A stretch of 64,000 nucleotides of DNA, taken from assembly GCF_026013905.1 (NCBI RefSeq), contig NZ_CP110257.1, positions 2,192,001 through 2,256,000 of the forward strand, written 5' to 3'. This stretch comes from Schlegelella aquatica (GTDB lineage: Bacteria; Pseudomonadota; Gammaproteobacteria; Burkholderiales; Burkholderiaceae_C). Positions 36,058 to 43,533 of the stretch are shown in pieces (the stretch's first letter is position 1; every line of letters starts with the position of its first letter). Made by a program: the position numbers and the translations under genes. Below the pieces are notes generated by a model. That model was not told the DNA's origin. It saw nothing but the letters and a program-made list of their open reading frames with translations, and ran no database searches.

Positions 36058-37304
36058 GCTTGATAAGCGGCCAGCCGGCCCGCGATCTCGGCCACGAGCA
36101 GGCGCGCCAGGGTCTGCTTGTCGGCCATCCCGCCGCCCGGCGGCAGCTCGCGATGGCCTTGTGCATCCACCAGCAGCAGGCTGTTGTGGTCCTTGCCGAA
36201 GGTGGCGGGGCCCAGGTTGCCCACCACGAGCGGCACGCGTTTGCGCTCGAGCTTGCTGCGCGCGTGGGCGAGCAGGTTCTCGCTTTCGGCCGCGAAACCC
36301 ACGCAGTAGGGCGGCTTCGGCAGCGCGGCCACGGTGGCGAGGATGTCGGGGTTCTCGGTCAGCTCGAAGCTGGGGGCCAGCTTCTTGCCGTCCTTCTTGA
36401 TCTTGTGCGGGGCCAGCGTCGCGGGCCGCCAGTCGGCCACGGCCGCCGTGGCGACGAAGACGTCGTACTGCGCAGCGATCGGCACCACCGCGTCATGCAT
36501 CTCCTGCGCACTGCGCACATCGAGGCGGCGCACGCCCCGCGGCGTGGCCAGGGCGACGGGCCCGGCCACCAGGGTCACCTCGGCGCCGGCTTCGCGCGCG
36601 GCCCGTGCGATGGCGAAGCCCATCTTGCCGCTGGAGAGGTTGGTGATGCCACGAACGGGATCGATCGCCTCGAAAGTGGGGCCGGCCGTCACCAGCACCT
36701 TGCGACCGAGCAGGCTCTTCGGCCGCAAGGCGGCGACGATCTCCTCCAGCAGTTCCTCGGGCTCGAGCATCCGCCCGTCGCCCACTTCGCCGCAAGCCTG
36801 GTCGCCCAACGCCGGTCCGAGCACGAGCGCACCGTCGGCCCGCACCTGCGCGACGTTGCGCTGCGTGGCCGGGTGCGCCCACATCTCCCGGTTCATGGCC
36901 GGTGCCAGGAGCAGCGGGCAGCGCTCTTCGCCCGCCCCCCAGGGGCGCGCCAGACACAGCAGGCTGAGCAGATCGTCCGCCCGGCCCTGGGCCAGCTTCG
37001 CGATGCCATCGGCGCTGGCCGGCGCGATCACGATGGCGTCGGCGCCGCGCGTGAGATTGATGTGCGCCATGTTGTTCGGCTCGCGGGCGTCCCATTGGTC
37101 GGTGTAGACCGGATGCCCCGACAAGGCCTGGAACGTGACGGGCGTGACGAAGTGCTGTGCGGCCTCGGTCATCACCACGTGCACGCTCGCGCCGGCCTTG
37201 ACCAGCAGACGCACGAGCTCGGCGCTCTTGTAGCAGGCGATGCCGCCTGACAGGCCGAGCACGATGCGGCGGCCTTGCAACTCGGGGGTGTCGGCTATGC
37301 TCAT
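36054..37304 (-). CDS. coaBC: bifunctional phosphopantothenoylcysteine decarboxylase/phosphopantothenate-cysteine ligase
   Basis: A 416-residue fusion enzyme for two steps of coenzyme A synthesis. The N-terminal CoaC flavoprotein domain shows [16 protein letters not shown] and the active-site region [16 protein letters not shown]. The CoaB domain starts near residue 190 ([20 protein letters not shown]) and includes [11 protein letters not shown] and a conserved [12 protein letters not shown]. The ATG at MSIADTPEL is preferred to one four codons upstream. It forms an operon with dut. Confidence 0.95.
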   Translation of the reverse strand: MSIADTPELQGRRIVLGLSGGIACYKSAELVRLLVKAGASVHVVMTEAAQHFVTPVTFQALSGHPVYTDQWDAREPNNMAHINLTRGADAIVIAPASADGIAKLAQGRADDLLSLLCLARPWGAGEERCPLLLAPAMNREMWAHPATQRNVAQVRADGALVLGPALGDQACGEVGDGRMLEPEELLEEIVAALRPKSLLGRKVLVTAGPTFEAIDPVRGITNLSSGKMGFAIARAAREAGAEVTLVAGPVALATPRGVRRLDVRSAQEMHDAVVPIAAQYDVFVATAAVADWRPATLAPHKIKKDGKKLAPSFELTENPDILATVAALPKPPYCVGFAAESENLLAHARSKLERKRVPLVVGNLGPATFGKDHNSLLLVDAQGHRELPPGGGMADKQTLARLLVAEIAGRLAAYQA

Positions 37305-37363
37305 GGAGGCTCGCAATCAGCGCAGGGGCTTCGGGTCGGTCGCAGACAGCAGGGCCGGCGCGA

Positions 37364-38503
37364 TCATGCCGCTCCGATCTCCCGGGCGGTGATGGTGTAC
37401 TTGAAGCGGTCGGGGTCCAGCGGGTCGAAGCGCCCGCCGGGCCCTTCGCCTTGAGGGTACATGAAGAAGCCGAGGCGCGGGCCCGGCGAGCCGGGCAGCG
37501 CGACGTCGTGCGCCATGTTGAAGCCGAGCCAGTTGCCCTCCCAGCCTCCGAAGAGGCCCCGGTAGACGGGCGCGACCAGCGGATGCTGCGGGTCCTTGAT
37601 CCAATCGGCCGACTCCAGGCGCATCACCTTGCCGACATCGGCCGGGTCCATCGCCACCCAGCCGTACTCGCGCAGGAACACCTCCGCACGGCAATGCTGC
37701 GCCGAATTGAGGTTGGCGGGGTTGCCGCCCAGTTCGCGGTAGCCGAATGCCGAGGGCGCCAGCCGGATGCCGTAGACGTCGCGCGCCGGCACGCCGATCG
37801 CGCGGCACAGCCCCACGAACAAGGCGTTGATGTCGCCGCACTTGCCGCCGAAGTTGCCCGTCTCGAGCATGGACTTGATGTCGCCCACGCCGCAGCCGCG
37901 AACCTGCGGCTCGCGGTAGGTGGTGCGCACGACCCACTCGTACAGCCGGCGCACCTTCTCGACGTCGGTGCGTGCACCGCGCGTGACCTCGCGGGCCGTT
38001 TCGAGCACGATGCCGTCGGTCGGCATCAGTTCGGTCGGCTGCGTCCAGGCCCGCTGCGCGGCCGGATCGAGGCGGGCCGGAGTCGGTCGCGACCAGTCGG
38101 TCGCGCGGTCGCGGGTGCGCACGCGGGAGGTGAGTTCGAGCGTGGGTCGCAGGACGTGGGCATCGAACTCCGCCACCAACATGCGCGCGCCGTAGGCAGC
38201 GTCGCTCGTCAAGCGCACGCGGCTGGCGTTGCCGCTCCAGCGGCTGTCGAGCGACTGCTGGTAGCCGCTGTCGATCGAGGGCACCGGCAGCCACACCCTC
38301 GTCGGCCCCTCGTGCGAGTGCACCTCCACGCGCGTGGTCAGCTCGAACTCGCGCCACGCGAGCGGCCGCGGCTCGAAGCGTCGTGCGGCGCTCGCGGCGG
38401 CGACCCAGGACGGCGCGGTCAAGACCGGCGTGCCGGCCAGCCAGGCGCAGACCCGACGGCGGGCGAGCGATGGGCAAACGGGCGTGGAGGCGTTGGATGT
38501 CAT
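37364..38503 (-). CDS. exported transglutaminase-like domain protein
   Basis: A 379-residue protein with a transglutaminase/protease-like core. The catalytic triad is Cys222 in GGKCGDINALFVG, His270 in SAQHCRAEVF and Asp286 in VAMDPADVG. The N-terminus (SLARRRVCAWLAGTPVLTA) has a twin-arginine-like basic motif and a hydrophobic stretch, so export to the periplasm is likely. This is a second transglutaminase-type protein, distinct from TgpA at 14373. Substrate unknown. Confidence 0.82.
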   Translation of the reverse strand: MTSNASTPVCPSLARRRVCAWLAGTPVLTAPSWVAAASAARRFEPRPLAWREFELTTRVEVHSHEGPTRVWLPVPSIDSGYQQSLDSRWSGNASRVRLTSDAAYGARMLVAEFDAHVLRPTLELTSRVRTRDRATDWSRPTPARLDPAAQRAWTQPTELMPTDGIVLETAREVTRGARTDVEKVRRLYEWVVRTTYREPQVRGCGVGDIKSMLETGNFGGKCGDINALFVGLCRAIGVPARDVYGIRLAPSAFGYRELGGNPANLNSAQHCRAEVFLREYGWVAMDPADVGKVMRLESADWIKDPQHPLVAPVYRGLFGGWEGNWLGFNMAHDVALPGSPGPRLGFFMYPQGEGPGGRFDPLDPDRFKYTITAREIGAA

Positions 38504-38639
38504 CGGTGGACTCGATCGCGGGCGCGCTCGCGCCCGGGGAGGTCGGGATTATCCCTGTTCGGGTGCCGCGCGGCCCATCCGGACCCTCGGCGGCCTCACC
38601 GGCCGGCAGGCGGCGTCGGCCAGCGCCTCGTTCGCCCGC

Positions 38640-39176
38640 TCAAAGCCGGTCGACGAGCGCCAGGGCCGCCTCGCCCGCCCAGTCCATCTCGCCCACCACC
38701 AGCCAGCGCGCGCGCCCCTGACGGTCGAGGATCACCGTGCTGGGGAACACGCGCGGCGTCCACGCGCGCGCGGCCGCTCCGTCGCGGTCCAGCAGCATGA
38801 GCAGGCTCTCGGGGACCTCTCCGAGCACGGTCTCGAGGAAGGTCCGGATCTTGGCCGACCCCTCCTGGTAGTTGACCGCGACCACGACGACGCCGCGGTC
38901 GGCGCGCGCCTCGGCCAGGCGCAGCAGGCTGGGCATCTCCGCCGCACAGGGCTCGCACCAACTGGCCCAGAAGTTGATCACCGCCACCTTGCCCAGCCAC
39001 TCGGAGCTGCGGCGCACGGTGCCGTGGAGGTCGGGCAGCGCGAGCGCGGGCGTGGGCCGCCCGGCGGGCCACGCCTTCACGAGCGCCCGGGCCGCGGACG
39101 GGCGGGGCGACGCCCCCAGTGCCAGGCTGACCCAGAACAAGCGATGCAACGCGGCGCGACGGGAAAGGCACGACAT
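38640..39176 (-). CDS. TlpA-family thioredoxin-like protein
   Basis: A 178-residue exported thioredoxin-fold protein. The redox motif is WCEPC with Cys74 and Cys77, and the cis-proline region is RVFPSTVILDRQG. The N-terminus (SRRAALHRLFWVSLALG) resembles a Tat or Sec signal. TlpA/ResA-type proteins reduce disulfides in the periplasm, often in cytochrome maturation. It lies 136 bases upstream of the exported transglutaminase gene on the same strand. Confidence 0.87.
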   Translation of the reverse strand: MSCLSRRAALHRLFWVSLALGASPRPSAARALVKAWPAGRPTPALALPDLHGTVRRSSEWLGKVAVINFWASWCEPCAAEMPSLLRLAEARADRGVVVVAVNYQEGSAKIRTFLETVLGEVPESLLMLLDRDGAAARAWTPRVFPSTVILDRQGRARWLVVGEMDWAGEAALALVDRL

Positions 39177-39337
39177 GGGCGGCGATTATCGACAAGAGCC
39201 GACGCCCCCACGGGTGCGAGGCCGTCCCCACCCTCGAGGCACTGGGGCTCGGCGAGCCCTTGCCCCGAGAGGCGATCGCCGGGAAGCCGCTCGCTCGATG
39301 CGGGACCGGCGCTGGACCCGCCCGCGATGGCACGCGC

Positions 39338-39453
39338 CTGCCCGTTCGCTTGCCCGTTCGTCTGCCCGTTCGTCTGCCCGTTCGTCTGCCCGTTCGCCTG
39401 CCCGTTCGTCTGCCCGTTCGTCTGCCCGTTCGTCTGCCCGTTCGTCTGCCCGT
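39338..39453. repeat. 12-bp tandem repeat array (nine full units plus a partial)
   Basis: Units of CTGCCCGTTCGT or one-base variants start at 39338 and recur every 12 bases to 39434, with an eight-base partial at 39446. Variation is confined to a few positions. The array lies outside recognised genes, about 140 bases upstream of the regulator's start codon. Copy number is likely variable between strains. Confidence 0.9.
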
Positions 39454-39538
39454 CCCGCCTGCCGGAGCGCGGGCGTTTCGCGGGGCATTTCGCCGGCATC
39501 AACCCCGAATTTGCAAAGATTCAGAAAATCCTGAAAAT

Positions 39539-39553
39539 TCAAGCATTGCTTGA
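39539..39553. promoter_or_regulatory. candidate operator upstream of the GbsR/MarR regulator
   Basis: A perfect 7-bp inverted repeat, TCAAGCA-T-TGCTTGA, lies 40 bases before the regulator's start codon in the AT-rich island. A second, shorter dyad (TTCAG at 39520-39524 with CTGAA at 39531-39535) lies just upstream. The positions suit autoregulation by the regulator; binding is inference. Confidence 0.45.
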
Positions 39554-39593
39554 TCGAACGCAACCCGCCGCCTTGACACCCCCGGAGGCCTTC

Positions 39594-40160
39594 ATGAGCA
39601 GCTTGTCTCCCCTCGTGCGCAGCTTCGTGTCCCACTTCGGAGAGATGGGCAGCCGTTGGGGCATCAACCGGACGGTCGGCCAGATCTACGCGCTCATCTT
39701 CGTCTCGCCGCGCCCTCTGCACGCCGAGGAGATCGCCGAGCAGCTCGAGTTCTCCCGCTCCAATGTGAGCATGGGCCTGAAGGAGCTGCAGGCCTGGAGG
39801 CTGGTGCGCCTCAAGCACCTGCCCGGCGACCGGCGGGAGTACTTCGAGGCGCCGACCGAGCCATGGGAAATCTTCCGCACGCTGGCCGAAGAGCGCCGGC
39901 GCCGCGAGATCGAGCCGACGCTGTCCATGCTGCGCAGCGCGCTGATGGACAAACCGGCCACCGAGGAGGACCGCATCGCGCAGGAGCGCATGAAAGGCAT
40001 GCACGACCTGATCGAACTCATCACGACCTGGTTCGACGACGTGCAGCGCATGGACACCAAGACCCTGGTGCAGCTGATGCGCATGGGGTCCAAGGTGCAG
40101 AAGCTGCTCGAACTGACCGGCAAGATGAAGGTCCTGCCGGGCGGCAAGAGCGGCGCGTGA
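39594..40160 (+). CDS. GbsR/MarR-family transcriptional regulator
   Basis: A 188-residue DNA-binding protein of the GbsR branch of MarR regulators. The winged helix-turn-helix includes PLHAEEIAEQLEFSRSNVSM near residues 43-62 and a wing region LKHLPGDRREYFEAP. The C-terminal helical part should dimerise. The ATG at 39594 has a GGAGG ribosome site; the frame is open far upstream through the minisatellite, but that is not credible protein. It lies 18 bases before cydA, so it probably regulates itself and the cytochrome bd operon. Confidence 0.88.
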   Translation: MSSLSPLVRSFVSHFGEMGSRWGINRTVGQIYALIFVSPRPLHAEEIAEQLEFSRSNVSMGLKELQAWRLVRLKHLPGDRREYFEAPTEPWEIFRTLAEERRRREIEPTLSMLRSALMDKPATEEDRIAQERMKGMHDLIELITTWFDDVQRMDTKTLVQLMRMGSKVQKLLELTGKMKVLPGGKSGA

Positions 40161-40178
40161 CCACCGACGAGGACTCTC

Positions 40179-41573
40179 ATGGACGCTCTGCTACTCGCCC
40201 GCATCCAGTTCGCGGCGAACATCACTTTCCACATCCTCTTCCCGACCATCAGCATCGCGCTGGGCTGGGTCCTGCTGTTCTTCCGATGGCGCTGGCTGCG
40301 CACCCGCTCCCACGCCTGGCTCTCGGCCTACCGCTTCTGGACCAAGGTCTTCGCGCTCACCTTCGCGCTGGGGGTCGTCTCCGGCATCACGATGAGCTTC
40401 CAGTTCGGCACCAACTGGCCCGGCTTCATGGAACGGGCAGGCAACGTGGCCGGCCCGCTGCTGGGCTACGAGGTGCTGACCGCCTTCTTTCTCGAGGCGA
40501 CCTTCCTCGGCGTGATGCTCTTCGGGCACGGCAAGGTCTCCGAGCGGGTGCACCTGATCGCGACCTTCCTCGTCGCCTTCGGCACCACCATGTCCGCCTT
40601 CTGGATCCTGAGCCTGAACTCCTGGATGCAGACCCCCGCCGGGGTGGAGATCGTGGACGGCGAGTTCCACGTGCGCTCCTGGTTCGAGGTGGTGTTCAAT
40701 CCCTCGTTTCCCTATCGGCTTGCGCACATGCTGATCGCTTCGGGGCTGACGGTGGCGTTCCTGCTGGCGGGGCTCGCGGCCTGGCAGCTCTTGCGCGGCG
40801 CCGCCCACCAGGCCACCCCGGTGGTGCTGCGCACGGGGCTCACGCTCGCCGCGGCTCTGATCCCCTTGCAGATCCTCGTGGGCGACCTGCACGGCCTCAA
40901 CACGCTCGAGCACCAGCCGCAGAAGATCGCCGCCCTCGAAGGCATCTGGGAGACGGAACGAGGCGCCCCGCTGCTGCTGTTCGCGGTGCCGAACGAGGCC
41001 GAGCGACGCAACGAGTATGCGGTGGGCATTCCGCGCGCCGGCAGCCTCATCCTCACCCACGAGTGGGACGGCGAGATCAAGGGGTTGTCGGAGTTCGAGG
41101 GTCGGCACCCCCCGGTCGCCCCGATCTTCTTCGCCTTTCGCCTCATGGTGGGGGTGGGACTGCTGATGCTGGCCGTCAGCTGGGTCGGCTGGTGGATGGC
41201 ACGCAGGCGCCGCTGGGAGGCGGGGGCCTTGCCGCGACCGCTGCTGTGGACGCTGGCGGGCATGACGTTCTCCGGTTGGGTGGCCACCGTGGCGGGCTGG
41301 TACGTCACGGAGATCGGCCGCCAACCGTACATCGTGTTCGGGCTGCTGCGCACCGCGGAGGTCGCCTCCGACGTGCCCTCCCCGATGATCGCGGCGACGC
41401 TCACCGCCTACTTGCTGCTCTATGCCGTGCTGACGCTGGCGTACGTGGCCGTGCTGAAGTACCTGGCGGAGAAGCCCGAGGAGGTGGTCGCGCAGGAACG
41501 AGCCGACGAGGCGCGCACGCCCGTCGGCGCCCTGACCCCCCCGCTGCCCGCATCCCAAGGAGAACGCGCATGA
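40179..41573 (+). CDS. cydA: cytochrome bd-type quinol oxidase subunit I
   Basis: A 464-residue heme-bearing subunit of the bd terminal oxidase in the inner membrane, which reduces O2 to water using quinol. The heme ligand His18 lies in FAANITFHILFPTIS. The quinol-site GDLHGLNTLEHQPQKIAALE segment is followed by a short Q-loop, as in the CIO (cyanide-insensitive) type. Several membrane helices follow. It is coupled to cydB by an ATGA overlap. High oxygen affinity is family knowledge. Confidence 0.93.
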   Translation: MDALLLARIQFAANITFHILFPTISIALGWVLLFFRWRWLRTRSHAWLSAYRFWTKVFALTFALGVVSGITMSFQFGTNWPGFMERAGNVAGPLLGYEVLTAFFLEATFLGVMLFGHGKVSERVHLIATFLVAFGTTMSAFWILSLNSWMQTPAGVEIVDGEFHVRSWFEVVFNPSFPYRLAHMLIASGLTVAFLLAGLAAWQLLRGAAHQATPVVLRTGLTLAAALIPLQILVGDLHGLNTLEHQPQKIAALEGIWETERGAPLLLFAVPNEAERRNEYAVGIPRAGSLILTHEWDGEIKGLSEFEGRHPPVAPIFFAFRLMVGVGLLMLAVSWVGWWMARRRRWEAGALPRPLLWTLAGMTFSGWVATVAGWYVTEIGRQPYIVFGLLRTAEVASDVPSPMIAATLTAYLLLYAVLTLAYVAVLKYLAEKPEEVVAQERADEARTPVGALTPPLPASQGERA

Positions 41574-42568
41574 CGACGCTCGAGACCGTGCTGCCCGTGA
41601 TCTTCATGGGCCTGATGGGGCTGGCCATGCTGGCCTACGTCGTCCTGGACGGCTACGACCTGGGGGTGGGCATGCTGATGCTGCGCGCCAGCGATGCGGA
41701 GAAGGACACGATGGTCGCCTCCATCGGGCCGTTCTGGGACGCCAACGAGACGTGGCTGGTGCTGGGCGTGGGCATTCTGCTGATCGCGTTCCCCAAGGCC
41801 CATGGGGTCGTGCTCACCGCCTTGTACCTGCCCACCGCGGTGATGCTCGTCGGGCTGATCCTGCGGGGGGTCGCGTTCGACTTCCGCGTCAAGGCACGGG
41901 CGCAGCACAAGCCGTTGTGGAACCACGCGTTCTTCGCCGGCTCGACGCTGGCTTCGCTGGCGCAGGGGTGGATGCTCGGCCGCTACGTCACCGGCTTCGC
42001 CGAAGGCGTGCTGCCCACCGCGTTCGCGGCCGTGATCGCGCTCGCGCTGCCGGCGGCCTATGTGTTGCTGGGGGCCACCTGGCTCATCTTGAAGACGGAG
42101 GGCGAGCTGCAGCGCCGCGCGATCGACTGGGCCAAGGCGGCCTGGGTGCCGGTGGTGCTGGGCATGGGGATGATCTCGCTGGCCACGCCCTGGGCGAGCG
42201 AGACCGTGCGCGAACGGTGGTTCAGCATGCCGGCGTTCATCGCGCTGCTGCCCATCCCGCTCACGACCGCGCTCGCCCTGGGCGCCGTACGCGCGCTGCT
42301 CAACTCCTCCCGCATCCGCGGCAAGCTGTGCTGGGTGCCCTTCGTGCTCGTGATCGCGGTGTTCGTGCTCGGCTTCTTCGGCCTGGCCTACAGCCTCTAC
42401 CCCTACGTCGTGATGGACCGCATGACCCTGTGGGAGGCCGCGAGCGCCACGAACTCCCTGGTCGTCATCCTGATTGGCGCGGCGATCACGGTGCCGGCGA
42501 TCATCGGCTACACCATCTTCGCCTACCGGGTGTTCTGGGGCAAGGCGACCCCGCTGAGCTACGGCTGA
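41570..42568 (+). CDS. cydB: cytochrome bd-type quinol oxidase subunit II
   Basis: A 332-residue inner-membrane partner of CydA. The conserved N-terminal region reads YVVLDGYDLGVGMLML, and FWDANETWLVLGVGILLIAF is a family mark. About eight helices are present. The start overlaps the cydA stop as ATGA. I found no CydX-like small open frame in the short gap after it. Confidence 0.94.
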   Translation: MTTLETVLPVIFMGLMGLAMLAYVVLDGYDLGVGMLMLRASDAEKDTMVASIGPFWDANETWLVLGVGILLIAFPKAHGVVLTALYLPTAVMLVGLILRGVAFDFRVKARAQHKPLWNHAFFAGSTLASLAQGWMLGRYVTGFAEGVLPTAFAAVIALALPAAYVLLGATWLILKTEGELQRRAIDWAKAAWVPVVLGMGMISLATPWASETVRERWFSMPAFIALLPIPLTTALALGAVRALLNSSRIRGKLCWVPFVLVIAVFVLGFFGLAYSLYPYVVMDRMTLWEAASATNSLVVILIGAAITVPAIIGYTIFAYRVFWGKATPLSYG

Positions 42569-42660
42569 TCTTCGGCCCCGATCCTGTGCAGGTAGGGCCC
42601 GCGCGGCGACCGGACCACGAGCGGCACGGGTGGCGGGCGCTTCTGCCCGGTGCGGCCCCC

Positions 42661-43506
42661 TCAGCGCGGCTGACCGTCGGGATCGAAGCCCGGGGCCGCC
42701 GGCAGACGGGCGAGTTGCAGGGCCTGGGCGGACGGGGCCTCGCCCAGCGTCGTCACCGCCCCGAGGGCCCAGTCCTGGGCGCCGCCCGCGCGGCGGTAGC
42801 GCCACTGCACGTGGCGCCGCCAGGCGCCCGCCCGCTCCACCGTGCGATCCACCACGAGTTGCAGCCGCCCCCGCTCGGCGAGCTGCGAGGTGGCAAGGAG
42901 CAGCGCCTGATGCACCAGGGGCCCGGGAGCCCGCTCGGCCCAGACGGTGCAGCGCCCGTCGGCGCTGACGGCGAGCAAGACGGGCTCGGCCGTCGCGCGC
43001 GCGGCCAGCACCGCGCCGTACCCGCCGTCCAACAGGGTGCGCGCGCCTTCGTCGCTCGCATCCAGGGGTTCGAACCCCTGCGTCAGCGCCCAGTCGACGA
43101 CGGCCGTGAGAGCGCCTTCGTGGCGCACGCAACCCTCGATGAAGACGCGCACGGCCGCGTGGGCGAGCGGCGCGGCGGCAGCGCCGGCCCCCACACCGGA
43201 GGCCGAACCGGAGGCCGAACCGGAGGCCGAACCGGAGGTCGATGGCGCATCGGTGGATGCGCCGGGCGGCGTGGCCGCGGCGGGCGGGGCCGCGGGGGCC
43301 CGGCCGGCGGCAGAACCAAGGGGCCCGAGCGGGCTGGCGGTGACCACCCCCGTGCCCGCCGGGGCGGGCGAGGTGACGGCCGGCTCCTGAGCGCCTGCGA
43401 CGAGCCCCCAGCCCGCCAGCAGCGCGGTCAGAGCGCCGGCCGACCAGCCCCGCGCTCGGCGCTGGGGAGCGGGCAGGAGGGTCCTACGAGGCACGGTGCG
43501 GCTCAC
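42661..43506 (-). CDS. exported low-complexity hypothetical protein, 281 aa
   Basis: No named family recognised. The N-terminus is basic with a hydrophobic stretch (ALTALLAGWGLVAGAQ), consistent with a signal sequence cleaved near AGA-QE. Residues 40-105 are an alanine/proline/serine linker containing a (Ser-Gly-Ser-Ala) repeat encoded by a 12-bp tandem repeat. The C-terminal domain, from about AVRVFIEGCVRHEGAL, has a Cys pair and mixed strands. The stop is 27 bases beyond alaS on the same strand side, and the gene lies just downstream of alaS. It may be periplasmic. Confidence 0.65.
   Translation of the reverse strand: MSRTVPRRTLLPAPQRRARGWSAGALTALLAGWGLVAGAQEPAVTSPAPAGTGVVTASPLGPLGSAAGRAPAAPPAAATPPGASTDAPSTSGSASGSASGSASGVGAGAAAAPLAHAAVRVFIEGCVRHEGALTAVVDWALTQGFEPLDASDEGARTLLDGGYGAVLAARATAEPVLLAVSADGRCTVWAERAPGPLVHQALLLATSQLAERGRLQLVVDRTVERAGAWRRHVQWRYRRAGGAQDWALGAVTTLGEAPSAQALQLARLPAAPGFDPDGQPR
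43195..43242 (-). repeat. 12-bp in-frame tandem repeat (four units)
   Basis: Units of ACCGGAGGCCGA start at 43195, 43207, 43219 and 43231, the last with one change. They encode the Ser-Gly-Ser-Ala linker of the 281-residue exported protein, so length changes would keep the frame. Confidence 0.8.
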
Positions 43507-43533
43507 GTCAGTCCCGGCGCCTTGCGTGCGTGC

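Larger units (their letters stand above)
39177..39593. other. intergenic control region between tlpA-like and gbsR-like genes
   Basis: This 417-base gap separates two divergent genes. It contains a 12-bp minisatellite (39338-39453) and, next to the regulator gene, an AT-rich island (about 39505-39555) unlike the GC-rich surroundings. The island carries two inverted repeats and is the probable promoter-operator. I see no RNA gene. Confidence 0.6.

Noticed and set aside
39338..39453. CRISPR or attachment site
   Set aside because: Units are 12 bp and contiguous; this is a minisatellite.
39077..39502. A minus-strand open frame with an Asn-Gly-Gln-Thr repeat through the 12-bp array
   Set aside because: It lacks a ribosome site, overlaps the tlpA-like gene by about 100 bases in another frame, and the repeat reads open in several frames because 12 is a multiple of three.
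42569..42660. A CydX-like small subunit after cydB
   Set aside because: No short hydrophobic open frame with a start and ribosome site is present in the gap.
42661..43506. A misassembly or mobile element at the exported low-complexity protein
   Set aside because: The composition matches its neighbours, there are no terminal inverted repeats or transposase, and the Ser-Gly-Ser-Ala repeat keeps the frame.
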